Counted from the first letter of the stretch, positions 9,046 through 18,594 are shown. The stretch: 64,000 nucleotides of DNA from Bradyrhizobium sp. WBAH42 (GCF_024585265.1 NZ_CP036533.1:6147001-6211000); one strand, 5' to 3'. Notes: a model not told the origin generated them from the letters alone. Program-made: numbers and translations.

Positions 9046-9453
9046 ATGGCCACCGTAAAACTGCTTTCGGACGATGAGCTCTCCAGCGAGGCGCGCGCCG
9101 TCTTCGACGATATCCGCAAGGTGCGGAAATCGGACTTCGTCAACAATTTCTGGCGCGCGCTGGCGCATGATCCGAAGACGCTGCGGCGAACCTGGGAGAG
9201 CATCAAGGAGGTGATGGCTCCGGGCGCGCTCGATCCCAAGGTCAAGGAAATGCTCTACGTCGCGGTGTCGATCGCGCATGGCTGCAGCTATTGCATCCAC
9301 TCCCACACCGCCGCCGCGCGGGCCAAGGGCATGACCGAGGCCGAATATGGCGAGCTGCTCGCCATCGTCGGCATGGCCGCGGAGACCAACCGGCTGGTCA
9401 CGGCGCTCGGCGTGCCCGTCGACGAGGCGTTTCTGGTCGATGCGGCGGACTGA
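9046..9453 (+). CDS. AhpD/carboxymuconolactone decarboxylase-like protein
   Basis: 135 residues with the AhpD-type redox signature GCSYCIHSH at about 79-87, that is C-x2-C followed by His, after an all-helical N-terminal half. Family members use the cysteine pair for peroxide or disulfide reduction, or are simple decarboxylase-fold proteins; the intact C-x2-C-x2-H favours a redox role. It sits between the transglutaminase and Anbu genes on the same strand, with a family A repeat after it. Its link to the cluster is by position only. Confidence 0.85.
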   Translation: MATVKLLSDDELSSEARAVFDDIRKVRKSDFVNNFWRALAHDPKTLRRTWESIKEVMAPGALDPKVKEMLYVAVSIAHGCSYCIHSHTAAARAKGMTEAEYGELLAIVGMAAETNRLVTALGVPVDEAFLVDAAD

Positions 9454-9483
9454 GGCCTGAGTGGAGCGCTAAGCCGATTCCTC

Positions 9484-9585
9484 GTCATTCCGGGGCGCGC
9501 GTAGCGCGAGCCCGGAATCCATTCATCCACCACTCTGCGGCCCGATGGATTCCGGGCTCGCGACTTCGTCGCGCCCCGGAATGAC
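9484..9585. repeat. Family A palindromic repeat (double hairpin)
   Basis: 102 bases. Hairpin 1 runs GTCATTCCGGGGCGCG to CCCGGAATCCAT; a 22-base spacer containing TCATCCACCAC follows; hairpin 2 runs ATGGATTCCGGG to GCGCCCCGGAATGAC. The outer ends are inverted copies of each other. It lies between the AhpD-like gene and the Anbu gene. Confidence 0.92.
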
Positions 9586-9658
9586 GGCCGGAATCGGGGG
9601 TTGGAGTGGCCCCTGAAATTGGCTAGTAATTCCGCGCAAACGCGTTCGGGGACTGGAA

Positions 9659-10417
9659 ATGACCTATTGCTGCGGAATCCTGGTTCGGGACGGTCTGGTG
9701 ATGATCGCCGACACCCGCACCAATGCCGGCCTCGACAACGTCTCGACCTTCCGCAAGCTGCACATCTTCTCCAAGCCCGGCGAGCGCATCATGGCGATTG
9801 CCAGTGCCGGCAACCTCGCCATCAGCCAGTCGGTGCTGTCGACGCTGACCGAGGGCCTCGAAGACCCCAACACGGGCGAGATCGAGACGCTGATGAACGC
9901 GCCGACCATGTTCCAGGCGGCCCAGCGCATCGGCCGGGCGATCCGGGCGGTGCATGCCACCGAAGGGCCGGCGCTGAAATCCGAGGATGTGTCCTTCGAC
10001 GTCTCCTTCCTGTTCGGCGGCCAGATCAAGGGCGCGCGCATGCGCCTGTTCATGGTCTACACCGCCGGCAATTTCATCGAGTGCACCACCGACACGCCCT
10101 ACCTGCAGATCGGCGAGCACAAATACGGCAAGCCGGTGCTCGACCGTGCCATGCACTACGACGTCGAGCTCTACGAGGCGCTGAAGACGGGCCTGATCTC
10201 GATGGACTCGACGATGCGCTCGAACCTCGGCGTCGGCCTGCCGATCGACGTGCTGGTGGTGCGCACCGACGCCTGCGAAGCCGATCTCAACCACCGCATC
10301 GAGGCGGGCGAGCCTTACTTCCACGACCTGCGCTCACGCTGGTCGGCGGCCTTGCGCGCGGCTCACCAGAATATTCCGCGCCCGCCCTACAAGAACGACA
10401 AAGAACCCAAAACCTGA
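9659..10417 (+). CDS. Anbu, ancestral proteasome beta-type peptidase
   Basis: 252 residues starting [18 protein letters not shown]; removal of Met would expose Thr 2 as the Ntn nucleophile, as in proteasome beta subunits. The early R-x-N-AG turn and the [14 protein letters not shown] stretch fit the Anbu family of self-assembling proteasome-like particles. Published comparative genomics places Anbu with ATP-grasp, alpha-E and transglutaminase genes, and that is exactly the arrangement here. The substrate is unknown. It is followed 26 bases later by the SDR gene. Confidence 0.9.
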   Translation: MTYCCGILVRDGLVMIADTRTNAGLDNVSTFRKLHIFSKPGERIMAIASAGNLAISQSVLSTLTEGLEDPNTGEIETLMNAPTMFQAAQRIGRAIRAVHATEGPALKSEDVSFDVSFLFGGQIKGARMRLFMVYTAGNFIECTTDTPYLQIGEHKYGKPVLDRAMHYDVELYEALKTGLISMDSTMRSNLGVGLPIDVLVVRTDACEADLNHRIEAGEPYFHDLRSRWSAALRAAHQNIPRPPYKNDKEPKT

Positions 10418-10443
10418 CAGCAGAAGAGAAAAGGCAGGAAACG

Positions 10444-11202
10444 ATGAGTGACGCGAAAAAGATCGCATTGGTGACGGGCGCCGGCACCGGCGTCGGGCGA
10501 GCGGCGTCGCTGGCGCTGATGAACACCGGCTTCACCGTGGTGCTCGCAGGGCGCCGGCTCGACATGCTCGAGGAGACGGCGAAGCTCGGTCCCGCCGGGA
10601 AAAGCCTCTGCGTCACCGCCGACATGACCAAGCCGGACTCCATTGCCGCGCTGTTCGACAAGGTGAAGGCGACCTATGGCCGGCTCGACGTGCTCTTCAA
10701 CAATGCCGGCATGGGCGCGCCGGCCGTGAACTTCGAGGACCTCAGCCTCGAGCAATGGCAGGCGGTGGTGAACACCAACCTCACCGGCCCGTTCCTGTGC
10801 ACCCAGCACGCCTTCCGCATCATGAAGGACCAGACCCCGCGCGGCGGCCGCATCATCAACAACGGCTCGATCTCGGCCCACGCGCCGCGGCCGTTCTCGG
10901 CGGCCTACACCTCGACCAAGCACGCCATTACCGGCCTGACCAAGGCCAGCAATCTCGACGGCCGCATGTACGACATCGCCGTCGGCCAGGTCGACATCGG
11001 CAATGCCGCAACCCCGATGACCGACCGCATGGTCAACGGCCCCGGCGTGCTGCAGCCCGACGGCACCACCAAGCACGAGCCGCGCATGGATGCGAAAGCG
11101 GTCGGCGATGCCGTCGCCTACATGGCCAGCCTGCCGCTCGATGCCAACGTGCTGACCATGACGGTGATGGCGACCAAGATGCCGTTCGTGGGGCGAGGCT
11201 GA
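10444..11202 (+). CDS. Short-chain dehydrogenase/reductase
   Basis: 252 residues from the ATG at 10444, preceded by GGAAACG. The NAD(P)-binding TGAGTGVG glycine motif is at about 11-18, NNAG marks the fourth strand, and the catalytic Tyr 155-x3-Lys 159 lies in AAYTSTKHA with a Ser upstream in NGSIS. This is a classical SDR oxidoreductase; the substrate cannot be read from sequence. It starts just after the Anbu gene and may be cotranscribed, but SDRs are not a regular part of Anbu loci. Confidence 0.88.
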   Translation: MSDAKKIALVTGAGTGVGRAASLALMNTGFTVVLAGRRLDMLEETAKLGPAGKSLCVTADMTKPDSIAALFDKVKATYGRLDVLFNNAGMGAPAVNFEDLSLEQWQAVVNTNLTGPFLCTQHAFRIMKDQTPRGGRIINNGSISAHAPRPFSAAYTSTKHAITGLTKASNLDGRMYDIAVGQVDIGNAATPMTDRMVNGPGVLQPDGTTKHEPRMDAKAVGDAVAYMASLPLDANVLTMTVMATKMPFVGRG

Positions 11203-11309
11203 AACCAAACTGCGAAAACAACCCCATGCACAGTAGGCGGCGTGGGGTTGCAACGGGCTTCGGCGCGCGAGGGTGACGTCAGCTAAATCCCGGCGCTGCC
11301 TCCACAATC

Positions 11310-11394
11310 GTCATTGCGAGCGCAGCGAAGCAATCCAGGCTGCCTCCGCGGCACGATTCTAGATTGCTTCGTCGCAAGGGCTCCTCGCAATGAC
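11310..11394. repeat. Family B palindromic repeat
   Basis: GTCATTGCGAGCGCAGCGAA on the left and CTCGCAATGAC on the right form a long imperfect hairpin with GCAATCCAG and CTAGATTGC arms inside. It lies between the convergent SDR and MFS genes. The rest of that spacer shows nothing recognisable. Confidence 0.9.
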
Positions 11395-11411
11395 GTGGAG
11401 AGAGCGGTGCC

Positions 11412-12650
11412 CTACTCCAGGCTCTCCACCTTGCGCAGGGTCGGAAACAGCTTCATCCACAGCAGCGCCACGGCCACCGTACAGACGCCGCCGAGCACGG
11501 CGGCGGGCATGACGCCGAACAGGGCGGCGGTGAGGCCGCTCTCGAACTGGCCGAGCTGGTTCGAGGCGTTGATGAACAGGAAATTCACCGCGCCGACGCG
11601 GCCGCGCATCTCGTCGGGCGTCGACAGCTGCACCAGCGAGAAGCGGATCACGACGCTGATCGTGTCGGCCGCGCCGAGAATCGCGAGCGACAGCACCGAC
11701 AGCCACATCCAGGACGACAGCGCGAACACGATGGTGGCGAGGCCGAACACGATCACCGCCTGGAACATGCGCAGGCCCACATGCCTGGAGATCGCGTGTC
11801 GCGCCAGCACCATGGTCATCAGCAAGGCACCGACCGCGGGCGCGGCGCGCAGCACGCCGAGCCCGACCGGGCCGGTCTGGAGGATGTCGCGGGCATAGAT
11901 CGGCAGCAGCGCCGTGACGCCGCCGAACAGCACGGCGAACAAATCGAGCGAGATGGTCCCGAGGATTGCCGGGTTGCTGCGAATGAAGCGGACACCGGCG
12001 AAGATGTTGTCGGAGTCCATCCCCTCCCTTGCGATCGCCTGCGGGCGCGGACGGATGAAGCCGGTCAAAATCATCCCCAACACCCAGAACAGGACCATCA
12101 CGGCATAGGCCAGGTGCGGGGCGATTGCGTAGGCGATGCCGCCGAGCGCAGGTCCCGTGATGGTCGCGACCTGCGCCGCCCCACTGGAGACGGCAGTGGC
12201 GCGCTGGAGCGAGCCCTGCGGCGCGATCAACGGCAGCAGCGCCGCCGTGGTCGGGCTCTCGAACGCGCCGGCGATCCCGAGCAGGAAGGTCGCGATGAAG
12301 ATCTGCACCTCGCTGACCGCGCCGAGATAGGTGATGGTCGCGAGATAGAGCGCGGTCGCGGCCTCCACCAGCTGGCAGAGCTGGACCACGCGCTTGCGCT
12401 CGTAGCGGTCGGCGGCGTGGCCTGCGACGAACACCAGAAGCGCCGTGGGCAGGAACTGGACGAGGCCGACCATGCCGAGGTCGAAGGCCGAGCCGGTGAG
12501 ATCGTAGATCTGCCAGCCGATCGCAACCGCCGCGATCTGGCTGGAGAAGCGCGACAGGCTGCGCGAGAGCAGGAAGAACAGGAAGGCGCGGTGGGCGAGA
12601 AGCGCGCCGGCGCTGACCGGTCGATGTCCGGATATTGGCTGCTCTGGCAT
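11412..12650 (-). CDS. MFS transporter (EntS/MFS_3-like)
   Basis: 412 residues from the ATG at 12650 (MPEQPISGHRPVSAG). An open frame extends to 12848 but would run into the divergent nucleoside transporter promoter. About twelve hydrophobic segments are spread over the length, with the loop 2-3 motif AGHAADRYERKRVV typical of major facilitator antiporters and a second-half repeat near STPDEMRGRVGAVN. It is expected in the inner membrane, exporting a small molecule; the substrate is unknown. The closest architecture I recognise is the EntS-like MFS_3 group. Confidence 0.85.
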   Translation of the reverse strand: MPEQPISGHRPVSAGALLAHRAFLFFLLSRSLSRFSSQIAAVAIGWQIYDLTGSAFDLGMVGLVQFLPTALLVFVAGHAADRYERKRVVQLCQLVEAATALYLATITYLGAVSEVQIFIATFLLGIAGAFESPTTAALLPLIAPQGSLQRATAVSSGAAQVATITGPALGGIAYAIAPHLAYAVMVLFWVLGMILTGFIRPRPQAIAREGMDSDNIFAGVRFIRSNPAILGTISLDLFAVLFGGVTALLPIYARDILQTGPVGLGVLRAAPAVGALLMTMVLARHAISRHVGLRMFQAVIVFGLATIVFALSSWMWLSVLSLAILGAADTISVVIRFSLVQLSTPDEMRGRVGAVNFLFINASNQLGQFESGLTAALFGVMPAAVLGGVCTVAVALLWMKLFPTLRKVESLE

Positions 12651-12811
12651 CGCCTGTCGGGTCACCCTCGGACCGCTCTTTCCCTCGATGTCGAAGGCCT
12701 CCCGCGTGGCCGAGGTGGCCCCGCTTGTCAACACTGGGGCGTTTCCGGCCGGTCCCGGCATTGCCTTTGCAGCGCATGGGCGGCCATAATCATTGAGGGT
12801 TTGGGGACACC

Positions 12812-14062
12812 ATGCTGCGCTTGCAATCGGCACTCGGCATTTTCGCATTGCTGTTGATCGCCTTCGCGCTGGCGGAGAATCGGCGCGCCGTGTCGCTGCG
12901 CCAGGCTGCGATCGGCCTCGCCGCGACCTTCGTCACCGCCCTCGTGCTGCTGAAGCTGCCAGTCGTCGCCCATGCCTTCGGTGCCATCAACGACGCGGTC
13001 GGCGCGATCTCGGCGGCTTCGCGGGCCGGCTCCGCCTTCGTGTTCGGCTATGTCGGCGGCGGAGCCCTGCCCTTCGACCTGAAGGCGCCCGGCGCGGACT
13101 TCATCCTGGCGTTCCAGGCGCTGCCGATCGTGCTGGTCATGAGCGTGCTGACGACGCTGTTGTTCTATTGGCGCGTGCTGCCACCGATCGTCCGCGGCAT
13201 GGCCTGGCTGCTGGAGCGTACGCTCGGCGTCGGCGGCGCGGTCGGTCTCTCGACCGCCGCCAACATCTTCCTCGGCATGGTCGAGGCGCCGCTGTTCGTG
13301 CGGCCGTATCTGGCACAGATGACGCGCAGCGAGTTGTTCCTGGTCATGACCGGCGGCATGGCCGGCATCGCCGGCACCGTGCTGGTGCTCTATGCGACGC
13401 TGCTGGCCCCGCTCATCCCCGACGCCGCCGCGCATTTCGTCATCGCCTCCGTGCTCGGCGCGCCAGCGGCGATCCTGGTCAGCCTGATCATGGTGCCCGA
13501 AACATCCGACAAGCGCACCGGCGGCGCGCTGGAGGATCCGGAGATGGAGGTCGCCAGCACGATGGATGCGATCGTCAAAGGCACCAGCGCGGGGATCGAG
13601 CTGCTGATCAACATCGTCGCGATGCTGCTGGTGCTGGTGGCCCTGGTCTATCTCGTCAACGCCATCCTCGGCCTGCTTCCGCACATCGGCGGCGCCGCGA
13701 TCTCGCTGCAGCGGCTGCTCGGCCTCGTCATGGCGCCGGTGTGCTGGCTGATGGGGCTGCCGTGGGATCAGGCGATCACCGCCGGCGGCCTGATGGGCAC
13801 CAAGACCGTGCTCAACGAATTGATCGCCTATGTCGACTTCTCGAAGTTGCCGCCCGATACGATCGATCCGCGCTCGCGCCTGATCATGCTCTATGCGATG
13901 TGCGGCTTCGCCAATTTCGCCAGCCTCGGCATCATGATCGGCGGCTTAGGGGTGATGGCGCCGGAGCGGCGCGAGGAGATCAACGCGCTGGGGCTGAAGT
14001 CGATTGTATCAGGGACGCTGACGACGTGTCTGATGGGGGCGGTGGTGGGGGTGTTGACGTAG
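12812..14062 (+). CDS. Concentrative nucleoside transporter (CNT/NupC family)
   Basis: 416 residues, strongly hydrophobic. The CNT pattern is clear: GVGGAVGLSTAANIFLGMVE near the middle, carrying the E-APL nucleoside-binding region, then TGGMAGIAGTVL, and a second half with TAGGLMGTKTVLNELIAY and CGFANFASLGIMIGG. CNT proteins import nucleosides with a proton or sodium ion across the inner membrane. The gene is alone on its strand, divergent from the MFS gene, and is followed by a family B repeat. Confidence 0.92.
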   Translation: MLRLQSALGIFALLLIAFALAENRRAVSLRQAAIGLAATFVTALVLLKLPVVAHAFGAINDAVGAISAASRAGSAFVFGYVGGGALPFDLKAPGADFILAFQALPIVLVMSVLTTLLFYWRVLPPIVRGMAWLLERTLGVGGAVGLSTAANIFLGMVEAPLFVRPYLAQMTRSELFLVMTGGMAGIAGTVLVLYATLLAPLIPDAAAHFVIASVLGAPAAILVSLIMVPETSDKRTGGALEDPEMEVASTMDAIVKGTSAGIELLINIVAMLLVLVALVYLVNAILGLLPHIGGAAISLQRLLGLVMAPVCWLMGLPWDQAITAGGLMGTKTVLNELIAYVDFSKLPPDTIDPRSRLIMLYAMCGFANFASLGIMIGGLGVMAPERREEINALGLKSIVSGTLTTCLMGAVVGVLT

Positions 14063-14074
14063 GCTCTCTCTACC

Positions 14075-14153
14075 GTCATTGCGAGCGAAGCGAAGCAATC
14101 CAGGCTGTTTCCGTAGATACATTTCTGGATTGCTTCGCTTCGCTCGCAATGAC
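14075..14153. repeat. Family B palindromic repeat
   Basis: GTCATTGCGAGCGAAGCGAA pairs with CGCTTCGCTCGCAATGAC, with GCAATCCAG/CTGGATTGC inside. It is located between the convergent CNT and rhomboid genes, where the hairpin could double as a terminator, although no U run follows it. Confidence 0.92.
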
Positions 14154-14172
14154 GGCGGAAGGAACGTACGGC

Positions 14173-15372
14173 TCAACCGCATAGTTTCGACTTCTGCAGG
14201 ATGCGGCGCACCTCGGGCATCTTGGCACGGCACGGCTCGGCCGCCATGGCCTTCGCTTCGCTGGTTCGCCCCTGCGCCCACAGCAACACCGCCATCAAGC
14301 CCTGCGCCCCGGCACGCACCGGCCCGCCCGCCACGTCCGAAGCTGCGAGCGCCATGGCGGTTCGCGCTTCCGTCTCGGCGGCACTAAGGTTCGCTTTTTC
14401 CAGGAAGAAGACCGCACGGTACACGTGAGCCCGCGCGTCTTTCGGGTAGCGGGTGACGAGATCAAGCGACCGTGAGACCATCTCGTCAGCCTTCACCGGC
14501 ACTTCCGAGGCGCGGATATAGTGCGCGGCGTCGGCCATGTAAGCCGAAAAATGCGCGGCGGCGAAGCCGGCGCAGATGAGAGATCCGATGGATCCTGCAA
14601 GCAAGGTCATGCTCGCACTTCGCGGCAGGCTGTCATAGGACCAGAAGGCCAGCCACGGCGTGACGGCGAGCGCGGCGCCGGCCACGGCACCGCCTGCATG
14701 CGCATAATAGTTGACGTTGCCGGACGCGCCGAAGGCAAGCGGCAGCAGTGCGGGAACACCGAAGAACAGCGAGGTCTTCAGCCGCGATATGGTTTGATCG
14801 GCATCGGCTTCGGGCTCGAAGCTCGCGACGAACAGCGCGGCGATCAGCCCGGTGATGGCGCCGGATGCCCCGACGCCGACCGTGCCGGGACCGTTGCCCA
14901 GTAGCGAGCCGGCCTCGCCTGCCAATGCACTGGCCACGAAGATCAGCGCAAACCAGCCGCGGCCGATCAGCGACTCCAGCCTGACACCGACGATGAACAG
15001 CGCGACGCAGTTGCTCACGAGGTGCCATCCGCTGCCATGCAGAAGCGGCGCAAGACCGATCCGCCACCACTCCCCCCTTCCGATGACGAGATCGTAGCCG
15101 GAGGCGCCCTGAGCGATCAGCGAGCGGACATCGAGGTCGCCGTCCCGCGCAATGTCGACGGCCAGACTGCGTTGCAGAGCGAAGATCAGGAGCAGAGCGA
15201 AGATCAGGCCAAGGGTGAGGAAGGGGATATCGGCCAGAAGCTTGTTGTCGGCAAAGAGCGTCTCCTCGCTTGACGAGGGCTTCTCAACAGCGATCGGCGC
15301 GGCTGCGGGTTGGAACGATGCTCTTGGAGCGGGCGCTACGGTGCCGCGTCGGCCAAAAGTGTTGGTCGCCAT
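14173..15372 (-). CDS. Rhomboid-family intramembrane serine protease
   Basis: 399 residues. A polar N-terminal tail of about 45 residues precedes the membrane core. Rhomboid catalytic marks are present: HLVSN at 117-121, the nucleophile Ser 170 in GVGASGAITG, and His 225 in YYAHAGG. A soluble C-terminal part from about 290 on contains TPR-like helices (DARAHVYRAVFFLEKANLSA). Rhomboids cut transmembrane segments of other proteins within the inner membrane. The substrate is unknown. The gene stands alone. Confidence 0.9.
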   Translation of the reverse strand: MATNTFGRRGTVAPAPRASFQPAAAPIAVEKPSSSEETLFADNKLLADIPFLTLGLIFALLLIFALQRSLAVDIARDGDLDVRSLIAQGASGYDLVIGRGEWWRIGLAPLLHGSGWHLVSNCVALFIVGVRLESLIGRGWFALIFVASALAGEAGSLLGNGPGTVGVGASGAITGLIAALFVASFEPEADADQTISRLKTSLFFGVPALLPLAFGASGNVNYYAHAGGAVAGAALAVTPWLAFWSYDSLPRSASMTLLAGSIGSLICAGFAAAHFSAYMADAAHYIRASEVPVKADEMVSRSLDLVTRYPKDARAHVYRAVFFLEKANLSAAETEARTAMALAASDVAGGPVRAGAQGLMAVLLWAQGRTSEAKAMAAEPCRAKMPEVRRILQKSKLCG

Positions 15373-15523
15373 GAAAGCATTTCCCGCGTTGTCACAGCCT
15401 TGAGTTGACGCGAGAGGTGTTTTCGACTGGTTAGCACCGAGGTTGCGGGGCGGCCGAAATCATCCCGATTGCTGACCGCCCGGTTTCGCGGATCGACCGG
15501 ATTTTAGCGATCAAGGGTCGCGC

Positions 15524-16051
15524 TTACGCCTTCAACTCCACCGTCTTGAACTCAGCGGGGAGGATCACCTCCAGCAGCTCCACGTCGTCCGAATAGTCCA
15601 GGATCATGTGCCTGATCTTCGGCGGCTGGGTCCAGGCGCTGCCTTGCTTCATCAAGGTCTCGCCCTGTCCGTCCATATAGGTCTTCACCCACCCCTTGAG
15701 CACGTAGACCATCTGGAATTCGACGTCGTGATAGTGGAGCTTGGAGACCTCGGCCGGATTGCAGGGGCCTTGCAAGCGGATCACATGCGCCTGCGCCAGG
15801 CCATGGGTCGCCTCGGCGATGCCGAGATCGCGGTACTTCGCGTAGGTGCGCAGGCCGTCGGCTCTGAAGTCTTCCTCGCGGTGATGGCTGACGGCGATGC
15901 GCTGCTTCGGACGTGCGGCCTTCTTCGGCGCGGCGGTGCGCGCCTTCGCCTTCACGGCCTTGCGTGCAGAGGATCGCGCCGCCGCCTTGGCGCCGTTCCG
16001 CTTCTTCGCCGCGGTCTTCAATGCGGGCCTCGATGCCCTTTGCTTGGCCAT
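15524..16051 (-). CDS. Cupin-domain protein with basic Lys/Ala-rich N terminus
   Basis: 175 residues from the ATG at 16051 (MAKQRASRPALKTAAKKRNG). The first 50 residues are almost only K, A, R and P, like histone H1-type or nucleic-acid-binding tails. The rest is a small cupin: SKLHYHDVEFQMVYVLKGWV gives the first metal-type motif with H-x-H and E, and the second motif around IRHMILDY is weaker. The combination suggests a metal-binding enzyme or sensor tethered to DNA or RNA, but that is inference. Confidence 0.82.
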   Translation of the reverse strand: MAKQRASRPALKTAAKKRNGAKAAARSSARKAVKAKARTAAPKKAARPKQRIAVSHHREEDFRADGLRTYAKYRDLGIAEATHGLAQAHVIRLQGPCNPAEVSKLHYHDVEFQMVYVLKGWVKTYMDGQGETLMKQGSAWTQPPKIRHMILDYSDDVELLEVILPAEFKTVELKA

Positions 16052-16173
16052 TGTCTGCCTCCCTGTTATGAGCCGCGCCCATCGCACGGATGTGGCTCGA
16101 ACGCCAGACTACCCAGTCCCGGGCGAGGCAGCAATTGCGGGCTGATTGTGCTGAGTAGCGCCGCATCTGCGCT

Positions 16174-16335
16174 TACCCTGCCCTGGAGGGGGAGGGTCGA
16201 TCGCGCGAAGCGCGAGCGGGGTGGGGTGATCTCTCCACTCGGACACTGTTCGACGTCGAGAGACCGTCACCCCACCCCGTCTCACATTTCGCTGCGCTCC
16301 ATGTGAGCCGACCCTCCCCCTCCAGGGGAGGGTAA
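16174..16335. repeat. Family C long inverted repeat
   Basis: About 160 bases bounded by TTACCCTGCCCTGGAGGGGG on the left and its near complement CCCCCTCCAGGGGAGGGTAA on the right; internally GGTGGGGTGA pairs with TCACCCCACC. It fills most of the 416-base spacer between the divergent cupin and glycosyltransferase genes. The remainder of that spacer holds only the start region of the downstream gene. Confidence 0.88.
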
Positions 16336-16467
16336 GAGGCTGTTGGCCAATCACGCGATCTCCGCATCGATCGTAGCTTGCCCCAGGCTGGCGTGGCGAG
16401 CGACCGTCGTCTCGTCTTCGTTCTCGCGCTGAACTAGTTTCGCCGGGGAAATCCGGGGGAATGATTC

Positions 16468-18594
16468 ATGGGCAGCAATGTCGGTCAGCGTGCATTTCAA
16501 AATGCCCGGCTTCAGAAACGGCAAAAGGCCGAATCGCTACCCTTGCTCGGGCAAGCGCTCGAATTGCACAAGAAGGGACGCCTGCCCGAGGCCAAGGCTG
16601 CCTATCGCCAGCTCCTGCAGATCGCACCCAATCAATTCATCGCCCTGCATATGCTCGGCGCCCTGGAGTCCGATGCGAAGAACTATCAGCAGGCCGAGAT
16701 CTTGCTGAGCCGGGCGGTTGCCGCGGATCCGCGATCGGCCGAAGCCCATATGAGCCTGGGCGTCGCGCTGAACGGGCTGAAACGTCACGCTGAGGCCCGC
16801 GAGATTTATCGCAAGGCCCTCGCCTTGCGGCCCAACTACGCCCTGGCCCTGTCCAACCTCGGCAACGCGAACGCAGCCCTTGATCGGCACCTGGAAGCCC
16901 TCGACAGCTACGATCGGGCGCTCGCCATCGACGGAAACCTGGCTGAAGCCCACAACGGCCGGGGCTCTGCGCTCTGCCGTCTGCGCAACTACGACGAGGC
17001 GCTCGCAAGCCTGAACCGCGCGCTCGCGATCAAGCCCGACTATGCGGCGGCGCTGGCGAACCGCGCCGTTGCGCTCCGGGAGCTGCAGCGATTTGACGAG
17101 GCCATGGCGGATTGCAATCGGGCAATCGCCCTCGCCCCTGACGACGTGAACGGATGGCTCTGGCGCGCCAATGTCCTGCTCCAGACCCAGCAGATGGCCC
17201 AGGCATTGGCCGATTGCGAAAAGGCGCTCGCGATCGCGCCCGATTCCGATCAGGCTCACCTGGTGCTGGGCCTCTGCCTTGCCGGGCTCGGCCGGGTCGA
17301 CGAAGCCCTCGCCAGTTTCGACAGAGCCCTCGACATCCGGCCCGACCTCGAGAGCGCGATCTCCAGCAAGATCTTCGCGCTCGACTTCGTGCCGGACGCG
17401 AGCGTCGCGCAGCATCAGCAGGCGCGACGGGTATGGTGGGAGCGGATCGGCGCGAAACTCGCGTCAGAAGCGGCGGCACCGCATGACAACAGCCGCGATC
17501 CGGATCGCCGCCTGGTGCTGGGCTACGTCTCGTCGGACTTCAACGCGCATTCGGCCGCGTTCATTTTCAAGCCCGTGCTGCAACACCATGATCGGACCCG
17601 GTTCGAGATCGTGTGCTACTCGTGCTCGTCGAAAGTGGACGCGACGACACGCGAATTTCAAGCCATCGCCGATCGCTGGCGTGATGCCTCGCAATGGAGC
17701 GACGATCGCCTTGCCGCCCAGATTCGCGACGATCGCATCGATATCCTGATCGATCTGTCCGGCCATACCAGAGGAAACCGCCTCGGTGTATTTGCGCGCA
17801 AGCCGGCACCGATCCAGGCGCACGGCTGGGGCCACGGCACCGGCACCGGACTGCCGACGATCGACTATCTGTTCTCGGATCCGGTCGGGATTCCTTCGGC
17901 GGTTCGGCCTCTGTTTGCAGAGACGGTCGTCGATCTGCCGTGCTTCGTGACCCTGGCGCCGCTGCCGGCCGGAATTGCGCAGGGCAAGACGCCGGCGCTC
18001 TCGAACGGCTTCGTCACATTCGGTGTCTTCAACCGCATCAGCAAGATCTCGGACGAGGCAGCGGCAGTCTGGTCCAGGATTCTCGCGCGGGTGCCGGGCT
18101 CGCGACTGCTGATCAAGGACGTTGCGCTCGACGATCGGCTGGTCCGCGACAAGCTGCTGGCGCGATTTGCGGCGTGCCGATTGCCGGCCGAACGCGTCGA
18201 TCTGCTTGGAGCCACCTTGCGGGACGAGCATCTGGCATCGTTCAACCGCATCGACATTGCCCTAGACCCGTTCCCGCAGAACGGCGGCGTCAGCACATGG
18301 GAAGCCCTGCAGATGGGCGTGCCCGTGGTGGCGAAGCTCGGCAACAGCCTGCCCGGCCGCGCTGCCGGCGCCATCCTCACCGCGCTTGGCCTGCCGGACT
18401 GGGTCGCCGACAGCGAGGAGGCCTATGTCGAGATCGCCGCCAGCCGTGCGGCCGAGATCGGCGAGCTCGACCAATTGCGCCGCGAATTGCCCGCAACGAT
18501 CAACGCCGCGGCCGCGGGCAACCCCGTCGCATATGCGCAAGCGGTGGACGAGGCCTATCGCGCGATGTGGACGCGCTATTGCAGCGGCATCTGA
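16468..18594 (+). CDS. TPR-containing O-GlcNAc transferase-like glycosyltransferase (GT41/SPINDLY)
   Basis: 708 residues. Roughly residues 25-305 are tandem TPR units with the usual A-x-x-x-Y/L-x-x-AL-x-x-P spacing (RKALALRPNYALALSNLG, DRALAIDGNLAEAHNGRG and others), about eight repeats. Residues about 340-708 are a GT41 catalytic region: RLVLGYVSSDFNAHS, IDILIDLSGHTRGNRL, GHGTGTGLPTIDYLFSDP and FNRISKISDEAAAVWSRIL. The enzyme should move a sugar from a UDP donor to protein Ser/Thr in the cytosol; the bacterial target is unknown. It is a single gene, with no flagellin or adhesin gene next to it to suggest a substrate. Confidence 0.9.
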   Translation: MGSNVGQRAFQNARLQKRQKAESLPLLGQALELHKKGRLPEAKAAYRQLLQIAPNQFIALHMLGALESDAKNYQQAEILLSRAVAADPRSAEAHMSLGVALNGLKRHAEAREIYRKALALRPNYALALSNLGNANAALDRHLEALDSYDRALAIDGNLAEAHNGRGSALCRLRNYDEALASLNRALAIKPDYAAALANRAVALRELQRFDEAMADCNRAIALAPDDVNGWLWRANVLLQTQQMAQALADCEKALAIAPDSDQAHLVLGLCLAGLGRVDEALASFDRALDIRPDLESAISSKIFALDFVPDASVAQHQQARRVWWERIGAKLASEAAAPHDNSRDPDRRLVLGYVSSDFNAHSAAFIFKPVLQHHDRTRFEIVCYSCSSKVDATTREFQAIADRWRDASQWSDDRLAAQIRDDRIDILIDLSGHTRGNRLGVFARKPAPIQAHGWGHGTGTGLPTIDYLFSDPVGIPSAVRPLFAETVVDLPCFVTLAPLPAGIAQGKTPALSNGFVTFGVFNRISKISDEAAAVWSRILARVPGSRLLIKDVALDDRLVRDKLLARFAACRLPAERVDLLGATLRDEHLASFNRIDIALDPFPQNGGVSTWEALQMGVPVVAKLGNSLPGRAAGAILTALGLPDWVADSEEAYVEIAASRAAEIGELDQLRRELPATINAAAAGNPVAYAQAVDEAYRAMWTRYCSGI

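Noticed and set aside
7000..9306. A 768-codon minus-strand open frame.
   Set aside because: It is antisense to the alpha-E and transglutaminase genes and shows no family feature.
9601..11202. A 533-codon frame suggesting a fusion upstream of the SDR.
   Set aside because: The first 280 codons are an off-frame reading of Anbu; the SDR starts at ATG 10444.
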